DNA of 64,000 bases from NCBI GenBank assembly GCA_028687335.1, contig JAQUAI010000008.1, positions 48,492 through 112,491 of the forward strand. Reading direction: 5' to 3'. This DNA is from Gallionella sp. (GTDB lineage: Bacteria; Pseudomonadota; Gammaproteobacteria; Burkholderiales; Gallionellaceae). Of this stretch, positions 18,528 to 25,204 are shown in pieces (position 1 is the first letter of the stretch; each line of letters opens with the position of its first letter). Under the pieces are notes generated by a model. It was not told the origin of the DNA and ran no database searches. It was given only the letters and a program-made list of their open reading frames with translations. Position numbers and translations under genes: made by a program.

Positions 18528-19166
18528 ATGACAATAGGTATCATCGGTTCTGGCGGCCTCGGCTCCAATGTGGCACGTGTACTTGCAAAAAAGGGCATTT
18601 CAGCAACTATTTCGAATAGCCGTGGACCGGCCTCTATGGCCGCACTGATCGCGGAAGTAGGCCCGATGATCAAGGCAGGCACTGTGGCAGAAGCCGCGAG
18701 CGCGGACATCGTGCTGGTGGCGGTGCGCTGGGAGTCTCTTCCCAAGCTGCTGGCCGGCATGCCCGCATGGAATGGCCGCATCGTCATTGACGGCACCAAT
18801 CCGGTAGAGTTTCTTGATCCGAATGCACCGAAGGATCCGACCAATCCGCTGGCGGACTGGGGCATCAAGGCGATTGATCTGGGCGGCAAGTACTCCAGTT
18901 CGGTATTCCGCGACATGGTGTCTGGCGCACGGGTCGTTAAAGCCTTCAATCATCTCGACGTAAACGTGCTGACGCAGACGGAGGTTTCCGGGGGCGCGCG
19001 CGTTCAGTTCTTCTCCGGCGATGACGCTGCGGCAAAAGCCGAAGTCCGCCAGCTCCTTGAAGCGATGGGCTACTTTGCCGTAGACCTTGGATCGCTTGAA
19101 GTAGGCGGCGCTCTGGCTCAACTCCCGTTTGGTCCACTGGCAGGGATCAACTTCATCAAAATCTAA
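18528..19166 (+). CDS. NAD(P)-binding oxidoreductase, F420-dependent-reductase-like
   Basis: A 212-residue protein with a Rossmann motif at the extreme N terminus (IGIIGSGGLGSNVARVLAKK) and the fold of the NADP-oxidoreductase/coenzyme-F420 family. The lineage is unlikely to make F420, so the real partner is probably another flavin or substrate. AAAAGGAAA precedes the ATG. It is the first gene rightward from the LysR promoter and is followed by a SnoaL-like and a nitroreductase gene, a grouping often seen in LysR-controlled detoxification clusters. The reaction cannot be named. Confidence 0.8.
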   Translation: MTIGIIGSGGLGSNVARVLAKKGISATISNSRGPASMAALIAEVGPMIKAGTVAEAASADIVLVAVRWESLPKLLAGMPAWNGRIVIDGTNPVEFLDPNAPKDPTNPLADWGIKAIDLGGKYSSSVFRDMVSGARVVKAFNHLDVNVLTQTEVSGGARVQFFSGDDAAAKAEVRQLLEAMGYFAVDLGSLEVGGALAQLPFGPLAGINFIKI

Positions 19167-19273
19167 CCGACTAATGTAGTCGGCCAATTCGTAGGCTGGA
19201 GGTGACGTGCGAACCCCAGCACTTGTTGGGCGACTCAACAATAGCCACACAACTTAATCTAGGATAAAACAAC

Positions 19274-19771
19274 ATGAAACGACGCAACTTCATCGGCGCC
19301 GCTCTGGTCGCCATCACTCTTTTAGCCACACCGGCACTGGCTTTGGCGCAGGACGTGAGTAAAAATTTAACCGCCTCACAATTATTAAAGCGCAGCTTGG
19401 ATACATTTCTCGCCAAAGACATGAAGGGCTGGGCGGCTCTTTGCGACGAGAACGTTGTCGTCGAGTTCCCGTTTGCACCCGATGCTGCATCGAAAAAAAT
19501 TGTAGGCCGCACAGCGATCTATGAGTATTTGCGCAATTACCCAAATGTCATTGACGTAAAAAGTATCCCCACACTGAAGATTCACGCAACTAACGACCCG
19601 AATGTAGCCATCGCAGAGTGGAGCGCATCAGGACGCGTTATCAGCAACGGAAATCCTTACGAAATGAGCTACGCCACAGTTGTGACTTTCCGCAAAGGTC
19701 TGATCGTCAACTACCGCGAGTATTGGAACCCGATGGCATTCATGGCGGCCATGAGCGGCGCAAAGTTTTAA
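19274..19771 (+). CDS. Secreted SnoaL-like (NTF2-fold) protein
   Basis: A 165-residue protein with a signal peptide (MKRRNFIGAALVAITLLATP, cleavage likely near ALAQ) and an NTF2-like domain: LLKRSLDTFLAKDMKGWAAL, a VVEFPFAPD strand, and the C-terminal VTFRKGLIVNYREYWNP. The fold is used by ketosteroid isomerases, polyketide cyclases and many proteins of unknown function. Export suggests a periplasmic role. It lies between two oxidoreductases in the putative LysR regulon. No catalytic residues can be assigned with confidence. Confidence 0.75.
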   Translation: MKRRNFIGAALVAITLLATPALALAQDVSKNLTASQLLKRSLDTFLAKDMKGWAALCDENVVVEFPFAPDAASKKIVGRTAIYEYLRNYPNVIDVKSIPTLKIHATNDPNVAIAEWSASGRVISNGNPYEMSYATVVTFRKGLIVNYREYWNPMAFMAAMSGAKF

Positions 19772-19866
19772 TGCGAAAACCACGCTATTTCAGTGTGGTC
19801 GCCGGGTTCGCCGCTACGCCTGCACAGATCGCCCCCTGTGCCGTGATCAACTTCATCAAGGTCTAA
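19772..19866 (+). pseudogene. Remnant of a second F420-reductase-like gene 3' end
   Basis: The end of this stretch encodes VINFIKV followed by a stop, nearly the same as the C terminus (GINFIKI, stop) of the oxidoreductase gene at 18528-19166. The DNA shares GATCAACTTCATCAA just before both stops. No ribosome site or full gene precedes it. It looks like the tail of a duplicated or deleted paralogue between the SnoaL-like and nitroreductase genes. Confidence 0.45.
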
Positions 19867-19926
19867 ACGCTGCTTTGCAGCTTGACGACATCGTCTGTGC
19901 CAAATTTTCATTTTTTAGGAGTTTCC

Positions 19927-20547
19927 ATGATCGACGTTTTCAGTGCCATCAATGGCCGCACCTCTGCCAACAACTTTGACTCCACCCACGTGATGACCCA
20001 GGCGGAGATCACAGAACTGGCGGAACTGACCAACCAAACCCCCACTTCCTTCAACCAGCAAAACTGGCGACTGGTGGCGGTCAATACCCCAGCAGCCAAA
20101 GCCCGCCTCAAGGCTGCTGCCTACAACCAAGCCAAAGTTGGCGACGCGGCGGTCACCTTTGTGGTCGTCGGCAAAGTCGGTGGTCATAAAGACCTGCCCG
20201 TGCTGATCAAGCCTATGCTCGACGGTGGCTACATTGACCAGGCTGCCTTTGATGGCTGGATTGGCATGGCCAACGGCACGTATGACGGCAAAGAGCAGCT
20301 CCAACGTGATGAAGCCATACGCTCCGCTTCCATGGCTGCGATGACGTTGATGTACGCCGCAAACGGTAAAGGTCTGGTGTCGGGTGCCATGATTGGTTAT
20401 GACCCCGCCGCAGTCAGCGCCGAGTGCAAGCTGGCATCTGATGAAATACCGGTGATGTTGATCGCCGTAGGCCTTGCTGCGCCGGGTAACTGGCCTCGTA
20501 AAGCACGTCGTGTTGTTGCTGACGTGGTGAGTTTCAGCGCCGACTAG
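19927..20547 (+). CDS. Nitroreductase-family protein
   Basis: A 206-residue FMN-dependent nitroreductase-fold protein. The early segment FSAINGRTSANNF matches the family's N-terminal basic FMN-phosphate site, PTSFNQQNWRLVAV its PxSxxNxQPW-like FMN region, and PVMLIAVGLAAPGNWPRKA its C-terminal loop. Likely reactions are NAD(P)H-dependent reduction of nitro groups or quinones. The ATG at 19927 is chosen because TAGGAG precedes it; an upstream in-frame start lacks this. It is the last clear gene before the integron region. Confidence 0.85.
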   Translation: MIDVFSAINGRTSANNFDSTHVMTQAEITELAELTNQTPTSFNQQNWRLVAVNTPAAKARLKAAAYNQAKVGDAAVTFVVVGKVGGHKDLPVLIKPMLDGGYIDQAAFDGWIGMANGTYDGKEQLQRDEAIRSASMAAMTLMYAANGKGLVSGAMIGYDPAAVSAECKLASDEIPVMLIAVGLAAPGNWPRKARRVVADVVSFSAD

Positions 20548-20700
20548 GTTTTGGGGTAACTACTACCACCTGTGCGCGAACCCATGGCGTATCACGGGTA
20601 TGCGCAGTAAAAATCACCGCTGGAATTTGAAGCTGAAACAGGAACGTTTCGGGAGGAAAAAACTTGGCTCGAAAATCGGCTGAAATGGGTTTTTCTACAG
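20548..20700. other. Intergenic stretch at the left edge of the cassette array
   Basis: No open frame with a ribosome site. Near its right end, GGGTTTTTCTACAGCGTC (about 20687-20704) matches the end of the 166-base non-coding unit found at 24051 and 24973, so a decayed third copy probably begins here. The sequence then diverges. Confidence 0.45.
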
Positions 20701-20762
20701 CGTCGACGTGGAATTAACCGGCTCCGTGCTTTTGCGGAGTCCGGGTTGAATGTCGGGTGGGC
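20701..20762 (-). other. attC site after the toxin-antitoxin cassette
   Basis: Read on the minus strand, GCCCACC starts the site and GTCGACG ends it, both one base from the RYYYAAC/GTTRRRY consensus. Between them ACTCCG and CGGAG pair around a short loop within a longer CCGG-flanked stem. It begins 19 bases after the toxin stop. Its left half resembles the site at 26163. Confidence 0.7.
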
Positions 20763-20781
20763 AGTTCACGATGGATTAAAC

Positions 20782-21075
20782 CTACCGCCTGCCACCAGCG
20801 TAGTCAGGCTTTTTGTGCTGATGGCGCACGATCAAGATTCGGATGCTGCTTTCAAGATTTCGATATACGACCGAGTACGGAAAAACCTTCAGCGGAAATG
20901 CTCTTCGTCCTTTCGTCGTAGGCGTTCCGAGGCTGGGATGTTCAACCAAGAGCTTAATGACACGTTCAAATTCTTCGAGAAAACGCGCAGCAACTACGGA
21001 GCCAGCTTGCTCGCTGTAAAAATCCAGAGCGTTGGCAATATCATGCTCCGCTCCGGGGTGGAGCGAGTAGGTCAT
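20782..21075 (-). CDS. RelE/ParE-family toxin
   Basis: A 97-residue ParE/RelE-superfamily toxin. The N terminus YSLHPGAEHDIANALDFY, the central RFLEEFERVIKLLVEHPSLG and the C-terminal FPYSVVYRNLESSIRILIVR are the family's conserved blocks. ParE-type members poison gyrase and RelE-type cleave mRNA; which applies here is not decided by sequence. The start ATG overlaps the antitoxin's TGA (ATGA), the usual arrangement for this pair. It is followed by an attC site, so the pair is one integron cassette, a setting in which toxin-antitoxin genes stabilise arrays. Confidence 0.88.
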   Translation of the reverse strand: MTYSLHPGAEHDIANALDFYSEQAGSVVAARFLEEFERVIKLLVEHPSLGTPTTKGRRAFPLKVFPYSVVYRNLESSIRILIVRHQHKKPDYAGGRR

Positions 21076-21299
21076 CGCGTAAGTCTTGCGCGAAGTCGGG
21101 CGACAGCTTCCAGCCCTGAAACTGCCGAGATCGAACCGGATTCCAACTCGGCTTCCCTGCGATCTGCTTCTTGCTCCCAAGCTTCCTCGACTTCGGGGTC
21201 TGAATCAAGGCTGGCGACCAGCCGCTCAAGCAGGTGTGATCGCTCAACAGGGGCTAACTGCAGGACTTCGGCTTCAAGGACTTCTAGGCTCGTACTCAC
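21072..21299 (-). CDS. Addiction-module antitoxin (Unstab_antitox family)
   Basis: A 75-residue antitoxin with the family pattern: LAPVERSHLLERLVASLDSD, EVEEAWEQEADRREAELESG and a basic C terminus (EAVARLRARL). It neutralises the ParE/RelE toxin encoded just downstream. I place the start at GTG 21299 because GGAGGG lies four bases upstream; the frame is open 45 bases further but lacks a ribosome site. It is presumably short-lived and self-regulating, as in related pairs. Confidence 0.87.
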   Translation of the reverse strand: MSTSLEVLEAEVLQLAPVERSHLLERLVASLDSDPEVEEAWEQEADRREAELESGSISAVSGLEAVARLRARLTR

Positions 21300-21392
21300 G
21301 TTGCCCTCCAATGCGGTAGATGCGGACGGTTCATAGTTTATCACAGCGAATTGCGGTCACAGAGATGCGACCGCCGTGCGCGGATTTGCGAT

Positions 21393-21468
21393 GCCCAACG
21401 CAAATAGTGAGGGGCTGCACGCTTTTGCTCCGCTCGAACGTACTTGAAAGGGGGCAGCTTGAGCTAAC
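21393..21468 (-). other. Degenerate attC candidate
   Basis: Read on the minus strand, the site ends in GCGTTGGGC, a perfect GTTRRRY core, 94 bases before the antitoxin start. The other end lacks a clean RYYYAAC box and the stem pairing is poor. It is listed because a recombination site is expected here. Confidence 0.35.
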
Positions 21469-21498
21469 CCGCATTTAATTTTGAGCAGGAGAGCAGAC

Positions 21499-21618
21499 AT
21501 GGAAAATCGAAGTGTGAAAATGAAATTCGAAGCGGACCCTGAGGTATCCGGAAACGGCTATCCCCTAACCCCCACCCCTTATTTGTCGCATCGCGGATTG
21601 CACCCACATCTGCCTTAG
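21499..21618 (+). CDS. Possible 39-residue peptide, opposite to cassette direction
   Basis: AGGAG lies eight bases upstream of an ATG that opens a 39-codon frame (MENRSVKMKFEADPEV and so on) ending in TAG. The ribosome site is good but no family is recognised, and it runs against the array. It may be chance. Confidence 0.2.
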   Translation: MENRSVKMKFEADPEVSGNGYPLTPTPYLSHRGLHPHLP

Positions 21619-21672
21619 AAACCTGTGCGCGGTACAACTGCCGATAGGCACTTGAGAAGGTTACTCACATAT

Positions 21673-23328
21673 CTAAGAGTTGGAGCAAAGATCAATAACT
21701 TCAAGCGAACTTTTTCCCTCGGCGGGGCGGAGGGAAAAAGCCACTCGGCAACCGTCTGGCGACACGCTCCAGTTTTCGAGTTGACCATCCACCAACTTTT
21801 CCACCTTTTCATTTGGTCGTACTAGATAGATGCCGCCGGTCTTCACGCCGTGTGGCGTGTTGCGATAAATCGTCCCGCGCAACCAACCGATCTTTGTCGG
21901 ATGAAACATCACGGCATTCGCGGTGTTAGCCGTATCAAACGGAACGCAGACCTCTTCGACGCGCGTTTCCTTCGGGTAGATATACGCGCCGGGAATGCAA
22001 GAGGGCAACGTCTTCTCCTTGTGCGAAAAGCGGGACCACGTCTGGGTGACGAAATACGCTTTTTTCCAGCCCAAATAACGGAATGAGCTCAACGAAATCC
22101 GATTGACATCGACCGGAAGAACGATGGACATACCTTTGGCATCAATCCATCGGGCCTGTTGCTTCCCCGCCTCAGTCTCGAAAAGGATTGAGCCATCGTC
22201 TTTGAGGAGAGGAAACCACTGATTGGCATTCTTTGGGCCGGACAGGGTTTCGTCGGTTACCCATCGACAATCGAATGGGCTCTGTCGAGTGGCGTTAGAT
22301 GGCAGGCTCCAAGACTGCCCAAAGTTTTGCGGCCCGAAGATGTCAAGAAAGGGGTAGCGTAGCTCTAGGGTTCGCGACGACCATTTCCCCGGCATTCCGC
22401 TGGCCAGCGTAATTCGAAGGGATTTGTCAGGCAACACCTCTTTCTCAGTCTGGTAGCTGAGCGTGCCATTCCCGGCGCACCACATTCCGTCTGTTACCGC
22501 GACATCATCTTGCTTCCCGTCACGTTCTAACACCACCACACGCTTGACTGGCTTACCGTCCACATCCTTATCCGCAATAGTTGCCACCAGCCTTTCCGAA
22601 TCCAGCCAGCCGTAGGATGCCGTCATCATCCCCGCCAACGTCGTACGGGGAAACTTCGCCGTCGTCATCGGAATTGGGTCGTCCTGCGGTTTTCCCTGCT
22701 CTGAGAAAAAATGGGTCAGATCCTTGCGTACCTCGATGCGGATACCCTCCCATTCGGACGGTGGGCGCAACCAGTCCCGCTCGTTCATCGGTTTTCCGGA
22801 CAGCGCTGAATTGATCGCTTTGATGCCGTGGTTGCATATCCAAGAAGGAGATATCGAGTCGATAAACAAATCCGGACGGGCCATGGCGCGGAGCCCAGCT
22901 TCGCCGAAAGCAGCCCTATCCGCCTCAGCTCCCTTGGCGACGTCGGGAGCGATCATGGACAGATAGCTAATACCTTGATGTGAGGTTGTATCAACACATC
23001 GCAAGGCATCATACCGAGCGCGCGCCATACCGACAGCGAACCACTCCATAGCAGCACTCTTATCAGTAAGCCATAAACGTCTCGCCAACTCGTAGAGATA
23101 CTGGGGGGGTAACATGTTCGCGGCGACCGTCAGTTGTGGAATCAGAGCTTGGTTCTCCGACATTGGCTTGTCGCGAAGGATTGCAAATGGGTCATTACGT
23201 CGGGCCTCTTTGGCATCGATGATTTTTACGTTACCGAGAGCCGATGTGTCATTTTCCGAGGGGGCCGCCCATACATTGGAGACAATTCCGCTAAGCAGGG
23301 TAATAGTTAGGATGGTGTATTGATTCAT
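21673..23328 (-). CDS. Secreted protein of unknown function
   Basis: A 551-residue protein with a signal peptide (MNQYTILTITLLSGIVSNVW, cleavage near AAP). I do not recognise a family. The N-terminal 200 residues are helical and Ala-rich (LYELARRLWLTDKSAAMEWF resembles an Sel1 or TPR-like helix pair). The rest is rich in beta strands with repeated W/D/G turns, and the end SVSPDGCRVAFSLRPAEGKS resembles a WD40-like/TolB blade. A periplasmic beta-propeller-type domain is therefore possible. It lies leftward between attC sites and is probably a cassette gene, though long for one. Confidence 0.6.
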   Translation of the reverse strand: MNQYTILTITLLSGIVSNVWAAPSENDTSALGNVKIIDAKEARRNDPFAILRDKPMSENQALIPQLTVAANMLPPQYLYELARRLWLTDKSAAMEWFAVGMARARYDALRCVDTTSHQGISYLSMIAPDVAKGAEADRAAFGEAGLRAMARPDLFIDSISPSWICNHGIKAINSALSGKPMNERDWLRPPSEWEGIRIEVRKDLTHFFSEQGKPQDDPIPMTTAKFPRTTLAGMMTASYGWLDSERLVATIADKDVDGKPVKRVVVLERDGKQDDVAVTDGMWCAGNGTLSYQTEKEVLPDKSLRITLASGMPGKWSSRTLELRYPFLDIFGPQNFGQSWSLPSNATRQSPFDCRWVTDETLSGPKNANQWFPLLKDDGSILFETEAGKQQARWIDAKGMSIVLPVDVNRISLSSFRYLGWKKAYFVTQTWSRFSHKEKTLPSCIPGAYIYPKETRVEEVCVPFDTANTANAVMFHPTKIGWLRGTIYRNTPHGVKTGGIYLVRPNEKVEKLVDGQLENWSVSPDGCRVAFSLRPAEGKSSLEVIDLCSNS

Positions 23329-23376
23329 GGCAGGGGCACCTTCGGTACGTTGTACTCTTTACTACGAAGAAAAATG

Positions 23377-23430
23377 GGGGGCAGCATGAGCAATAGTTTT
23401 ACCCAAAAGAATAATGGCGATGCTGCCCCC
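23377..23430. repeat. Inverted repeat upstream of the 551-residue protein gene
   Basis: GGGGGCAGCAT and ATGCTGCCCCC are perfect 11-base arms around a 32-base loop. On the minus strand the right-hand arm is followed by CATTTTTC, so it could act as a terminator between cassettes. It could also be part of an unusually long attC structure that starts at 23526. Confidence 0.5.
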
Positions 23431-23441
23431 TTTAACTCCCC

Positions 23442-23526
23442 ATTTGACGTGAGGGGCCCCCGAAGCGGCGAAGGGAACCCACAAGCGCAGCTTATGGGGC
23501 GGTCCCACTCGACGGAGTGGTTAGAC
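23442..23526 (-). other. attC site after the RX4H-protein cassette
   Basis: On the minus strand the site opens with GTCTAAC, a perfect RYYYAAC box, 14 bases after the gene's stop. It then forms a stem in which CCCATAAGC faces GCTTGTGGG across a short loop, and ends near GTCAAAT, one base from GTTRRRY. An alternative right end is GTTAAAG at 23430-23436. Confidence 0.65.
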
Positions 23527-23539
23527 GAGAAGTGCTTAG

Positions 23540-24031
23540 TCATTGACTTTCAACGCCCGAGTAAGCTGTTTCCAATTCGAGCATGTACAACTCCCAGAGT
23601 TGAATACACTCTTTCGCGAGTTCCAACGCATCGACAAATACAGTACCGCTTAAAACCTTGTACTTGCATTTCATAACCTCACCGCCGCCGTTGCCAGCCA
23701 GCCAAGTTGTTGTATGCCTCTCTTTTCCCGCTATGTGGGTCTGATGGTCACTGCGTAAAGAGCGAGTCAATTTGCAGTGTTTAGAGCCATTTGCTAGATC
23801 GGCGCAAATTTTTAGAGCTTGATGACTGTCGATGTAAGAGTCCACCTGCCGTGCTGTAACACCAATTTTATTCAGATGAACAATCCAGTCCCTGACGTGG
23901 TAGCAGTGAATAAAGAAAGAAATCACATCATCGTCATAAGATTCCCTGTCATGGCCGGCCCCAGAGAAGATACCCGCATACATATGCTCCATTCTGGCGA
24001 GGTATCTCTTGGCTCTTTCGAACTGCTCCAA
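23540..24031 (-). CDS. Cassette protein of unknown function with RX4H motif
   Basis: A 163-residue helical protein. The segment FFIHCYHVRDWIVH is followed by LKICADLANGSKHCKL, a pattern I associate with helical proteins of unknown function in accessory DNA. RDWIVH is R-X4-H, the motif of HEPN-type ribonucleases, so an RNase toxin or defence role is possible; this is inference from one motif and fold type. The start is a TTG at 24031, supported by GGAGGG seven bases upstream and by lying 20-odd bases after the perfect attC end GTTAGGC. The attC that follows begins 14 bases after its stop, a textbook cassette. Confidence 0.65.
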   Translation of the reverse strand: MEQFERAKRYLARMEHMYAGIFSGAGHDRESYDDDVISFFIHCYHVRDWIVHLNKIGVTARQVDSYIDSHQALKICADLANGSKHCKLTRSLRSDHQTHIAGKERHTTTWLAGNGGGEVMKCKYKVLSGTVFVDALELAKECIQLWELYMLELETAYSGVESQ

Positions 24032-24050
24032 AGCGCGTCCCTCCAGCGGC

Positions 24051-24217
24051 CTAACGAGGCTGTAGAAAAACTACGTGAGGGGGCAAGTGAATGCATTTCA
24101 GGGGATCACTCGACCCACCCCAATAGGATGATCGTCGAATACAGCGCGTTATACGAGGTCGATGGTTGTTCATCGCGAGCCCTGTTTTTTGAAATTGAGT
24201 TTTTCTACAGCGTCAAC
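24051..24217 (-). repeat. Non-coding cassette unit, copy 1
   Basis: A 167-base unit about nine-tenths identical to 24973-25138. On the minus strand it runs from GTTGACGCTGTAGAAAAAC to GTTTTTCTACAGCCTCGTTAG, so its ends are inverted repeats of GCTGTAGAAAAAC and its boundaries are GTT core sites on both sides. Inside, GTATAACGCGCTGTA mirrors TACAGCCTCGTTAGGC with one unpaired base, as in the L boxes of long attC sites. It has no open frame and may be an ORF-less cassette. Confidence 0.75.
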
Positions 24218-24273
24218 ATTGAGGTAAGGGGCGGGCGGCTTCTCGCCCGTCCCTCTTAACCGTAAGGTTAGCG
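24211..24273 (-). other. attC site after the 229-residue secreted-protein cassette
   Basis: On the minus strand CGCTAAC starts the site two bases after the gene's stop. GGACGGGCG and CGCCCGCCCC pair around AGAAGC, and the site ends in GTTGACG, which also begins the non-coding unit. Stem, loop and position fit attC. Confidence 0.78.
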
Positions 24274-24274
24274 A

Positions 24275-24964
24275 TCATTTTTGACCACCAAGCTTGGGTT
24301 CACACTGGTCAGGGCTATCGCCAATTTCGCAAACACCAATTGGCATTAGTGATTGAACCAACTTCAGAAACTCGGAGCGCGATAGCGGTTCAGGGGTTAC
24401 CTCAAACGCAGCACGGCGCTGTACTCGCTGGATGACGTAAAAATCTTTTTCGCCTTGCACGGCGATATAGACACCTATTTCACCTTCGCCAGCCTTAAGC
24501 CCTGCTGCATTTGCGGATAGGCGGCCACAGCCGAGAATGGCGGTATGGCCGGGGCGCGAACCAAACATAGCACTCCCTGCCGAGATAGCAAAAAAGCGCT
24601 CTGGACACACAACTCGTTTTTGCTTTGCGATGTACTCGATTAGGTTAGGCAAATTGGCATTGGGTGTTTTTACCATGTCCTTCATACCTGTGACCATGAT
24701 TAACTCAGTCCAGTTTGATGGGTTCTGACCATCCAGAGCATAAACCTGAACAAAGTCTGAGCCATCTGGCGATTTTCTCGAACTGACCATCTGCCACCCA
24801 TTGGGCAGGCCATGCACAAAAACCTGACTAAATATCGGCGTAGAGAAAATTGCTGAGTATTCTTTTGGTAACGGCGCGGCCTTGGTCGGGGCATCCTCCG
24901 CGTACAGACCGGACGTATAAGATGCAACAAGGAGCAGAAGTAATGAGATAGATAAATTTTTCAT
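24275..24964 (-). CDS. Secreted cassette protein of unknown function
   Basis: A 229-residue protein with a signal peptide (MKNLSISLLLLLVASYTSGL, cleavage near YAED). The mature part has segments such as FVHGLPNGWQMVSSRKSPDG and LIEYIAKQKRVVCPERFF, and a Cys-containing tail (GVCEIGDSPDQCEPKLGG) that could form a disulfide. I recognise no family. The ATG at 24964 is chosen because the signal peptide starts there; it is 14 bases after the GTTAGCG end of the upstream non-coding unit. No strong ribosome site is visible, so expression may depend on readthrough from upstream cassettes. Confidence 0.6.
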   Translation of the reverse strand: MKNLSISLLLLLVASYTSGLYAEDAPTKAAPLPKEYSAIFSTPIFSQVFVHGLPNGWQMVSSRKSPDGSDFVQVYALDGQNPSNWTELIMVTGMKDMVKTPNANLPNLIEYIAKQKRVVCPERFFAISAGSAMFGSRPGHTAILGCGRLSANAAGLKAGEGEIGVYIAVQGEKDFYVIQRVQRRAAFEVTPEPLSRSEFLKLVQSLMPIGVCEIGDSPDQCEPKLGGQK

Positions 24965-24972
24965 TTTGATCG

Positions 24973-25138
24973 CTAACGAGGCTGTAGAAAAACTACGTGA
25001 GGGGTCAAGTGAATGCATTTCAGGGGGCACTCGCCCCATCCCAACATGATGATCGTCGAATACAGCGCGTTATACGAGGTCGATTATTGTTCATCGCGAG
25101 ACCTGTTTTTTGAAATTGAGTTTTTCTACAGCGTCAAC
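24973..25138 (-). repeat. Non-coding cassette unit, copy 2
   Basis: Second copy of the unit at 24051-24217, with the same ends (GTTGACGCTGTAG to CTACAGCCTCGTTAG on the minus strand) and the same junction to an attC on its upstream side. Differences are concentrated around 25020-25046. The downstream flanks of the two copies are unrelated, so the unit moved or was duplicated as a precise block. Confidence 0.75.
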
Positions 25139-25201
25139 GTAGAAGTCACCGACGTTGCGCGGCGTTATCGCGCAGCGTCGGTGTGGACTGCCGGGTTAGC
25201 C
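25132..25201 (-). other. attC site after the PD-(D/E)XK-like cassette
   Basis: On the minus strand the site runs from GGCTAAC, four bases after the stop, to GTTGACG. CACCGACG faces CGTCGGTG and GCGCG faces CGCGC around ATAACGC, with a few unpaired bases on one side. This is a strong attC-like stem and nearly matches the site at 26972. Confidence 0.82.
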
Positions 25202-25204
25202 CCG

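Larger units (their letters stand above)
21300..21672. other. Non-coding stretch between toxin-antitoxin cassette and secreted-protein gene
   Basis: Holds the promoter for the toxin-antitoxin pair, a degenerate attC candidate at 21393-21468 and one weak 39-codon frame on the plus strand at 21499. A GCGGTC/GACCGC inverted repeat lies near 21350-21375. Nothing else can be supported. Confidence 0.4.

Noticed and set aside
24051..25138. Reading the 166-base repeats as a MITE or insertion sequence
   Set aside because: Terminal inverted repeats exist, but no target duplication is seen and both copies start and end exactly on attC core sites, so an ORF-less cassette fits better. Not excluded.
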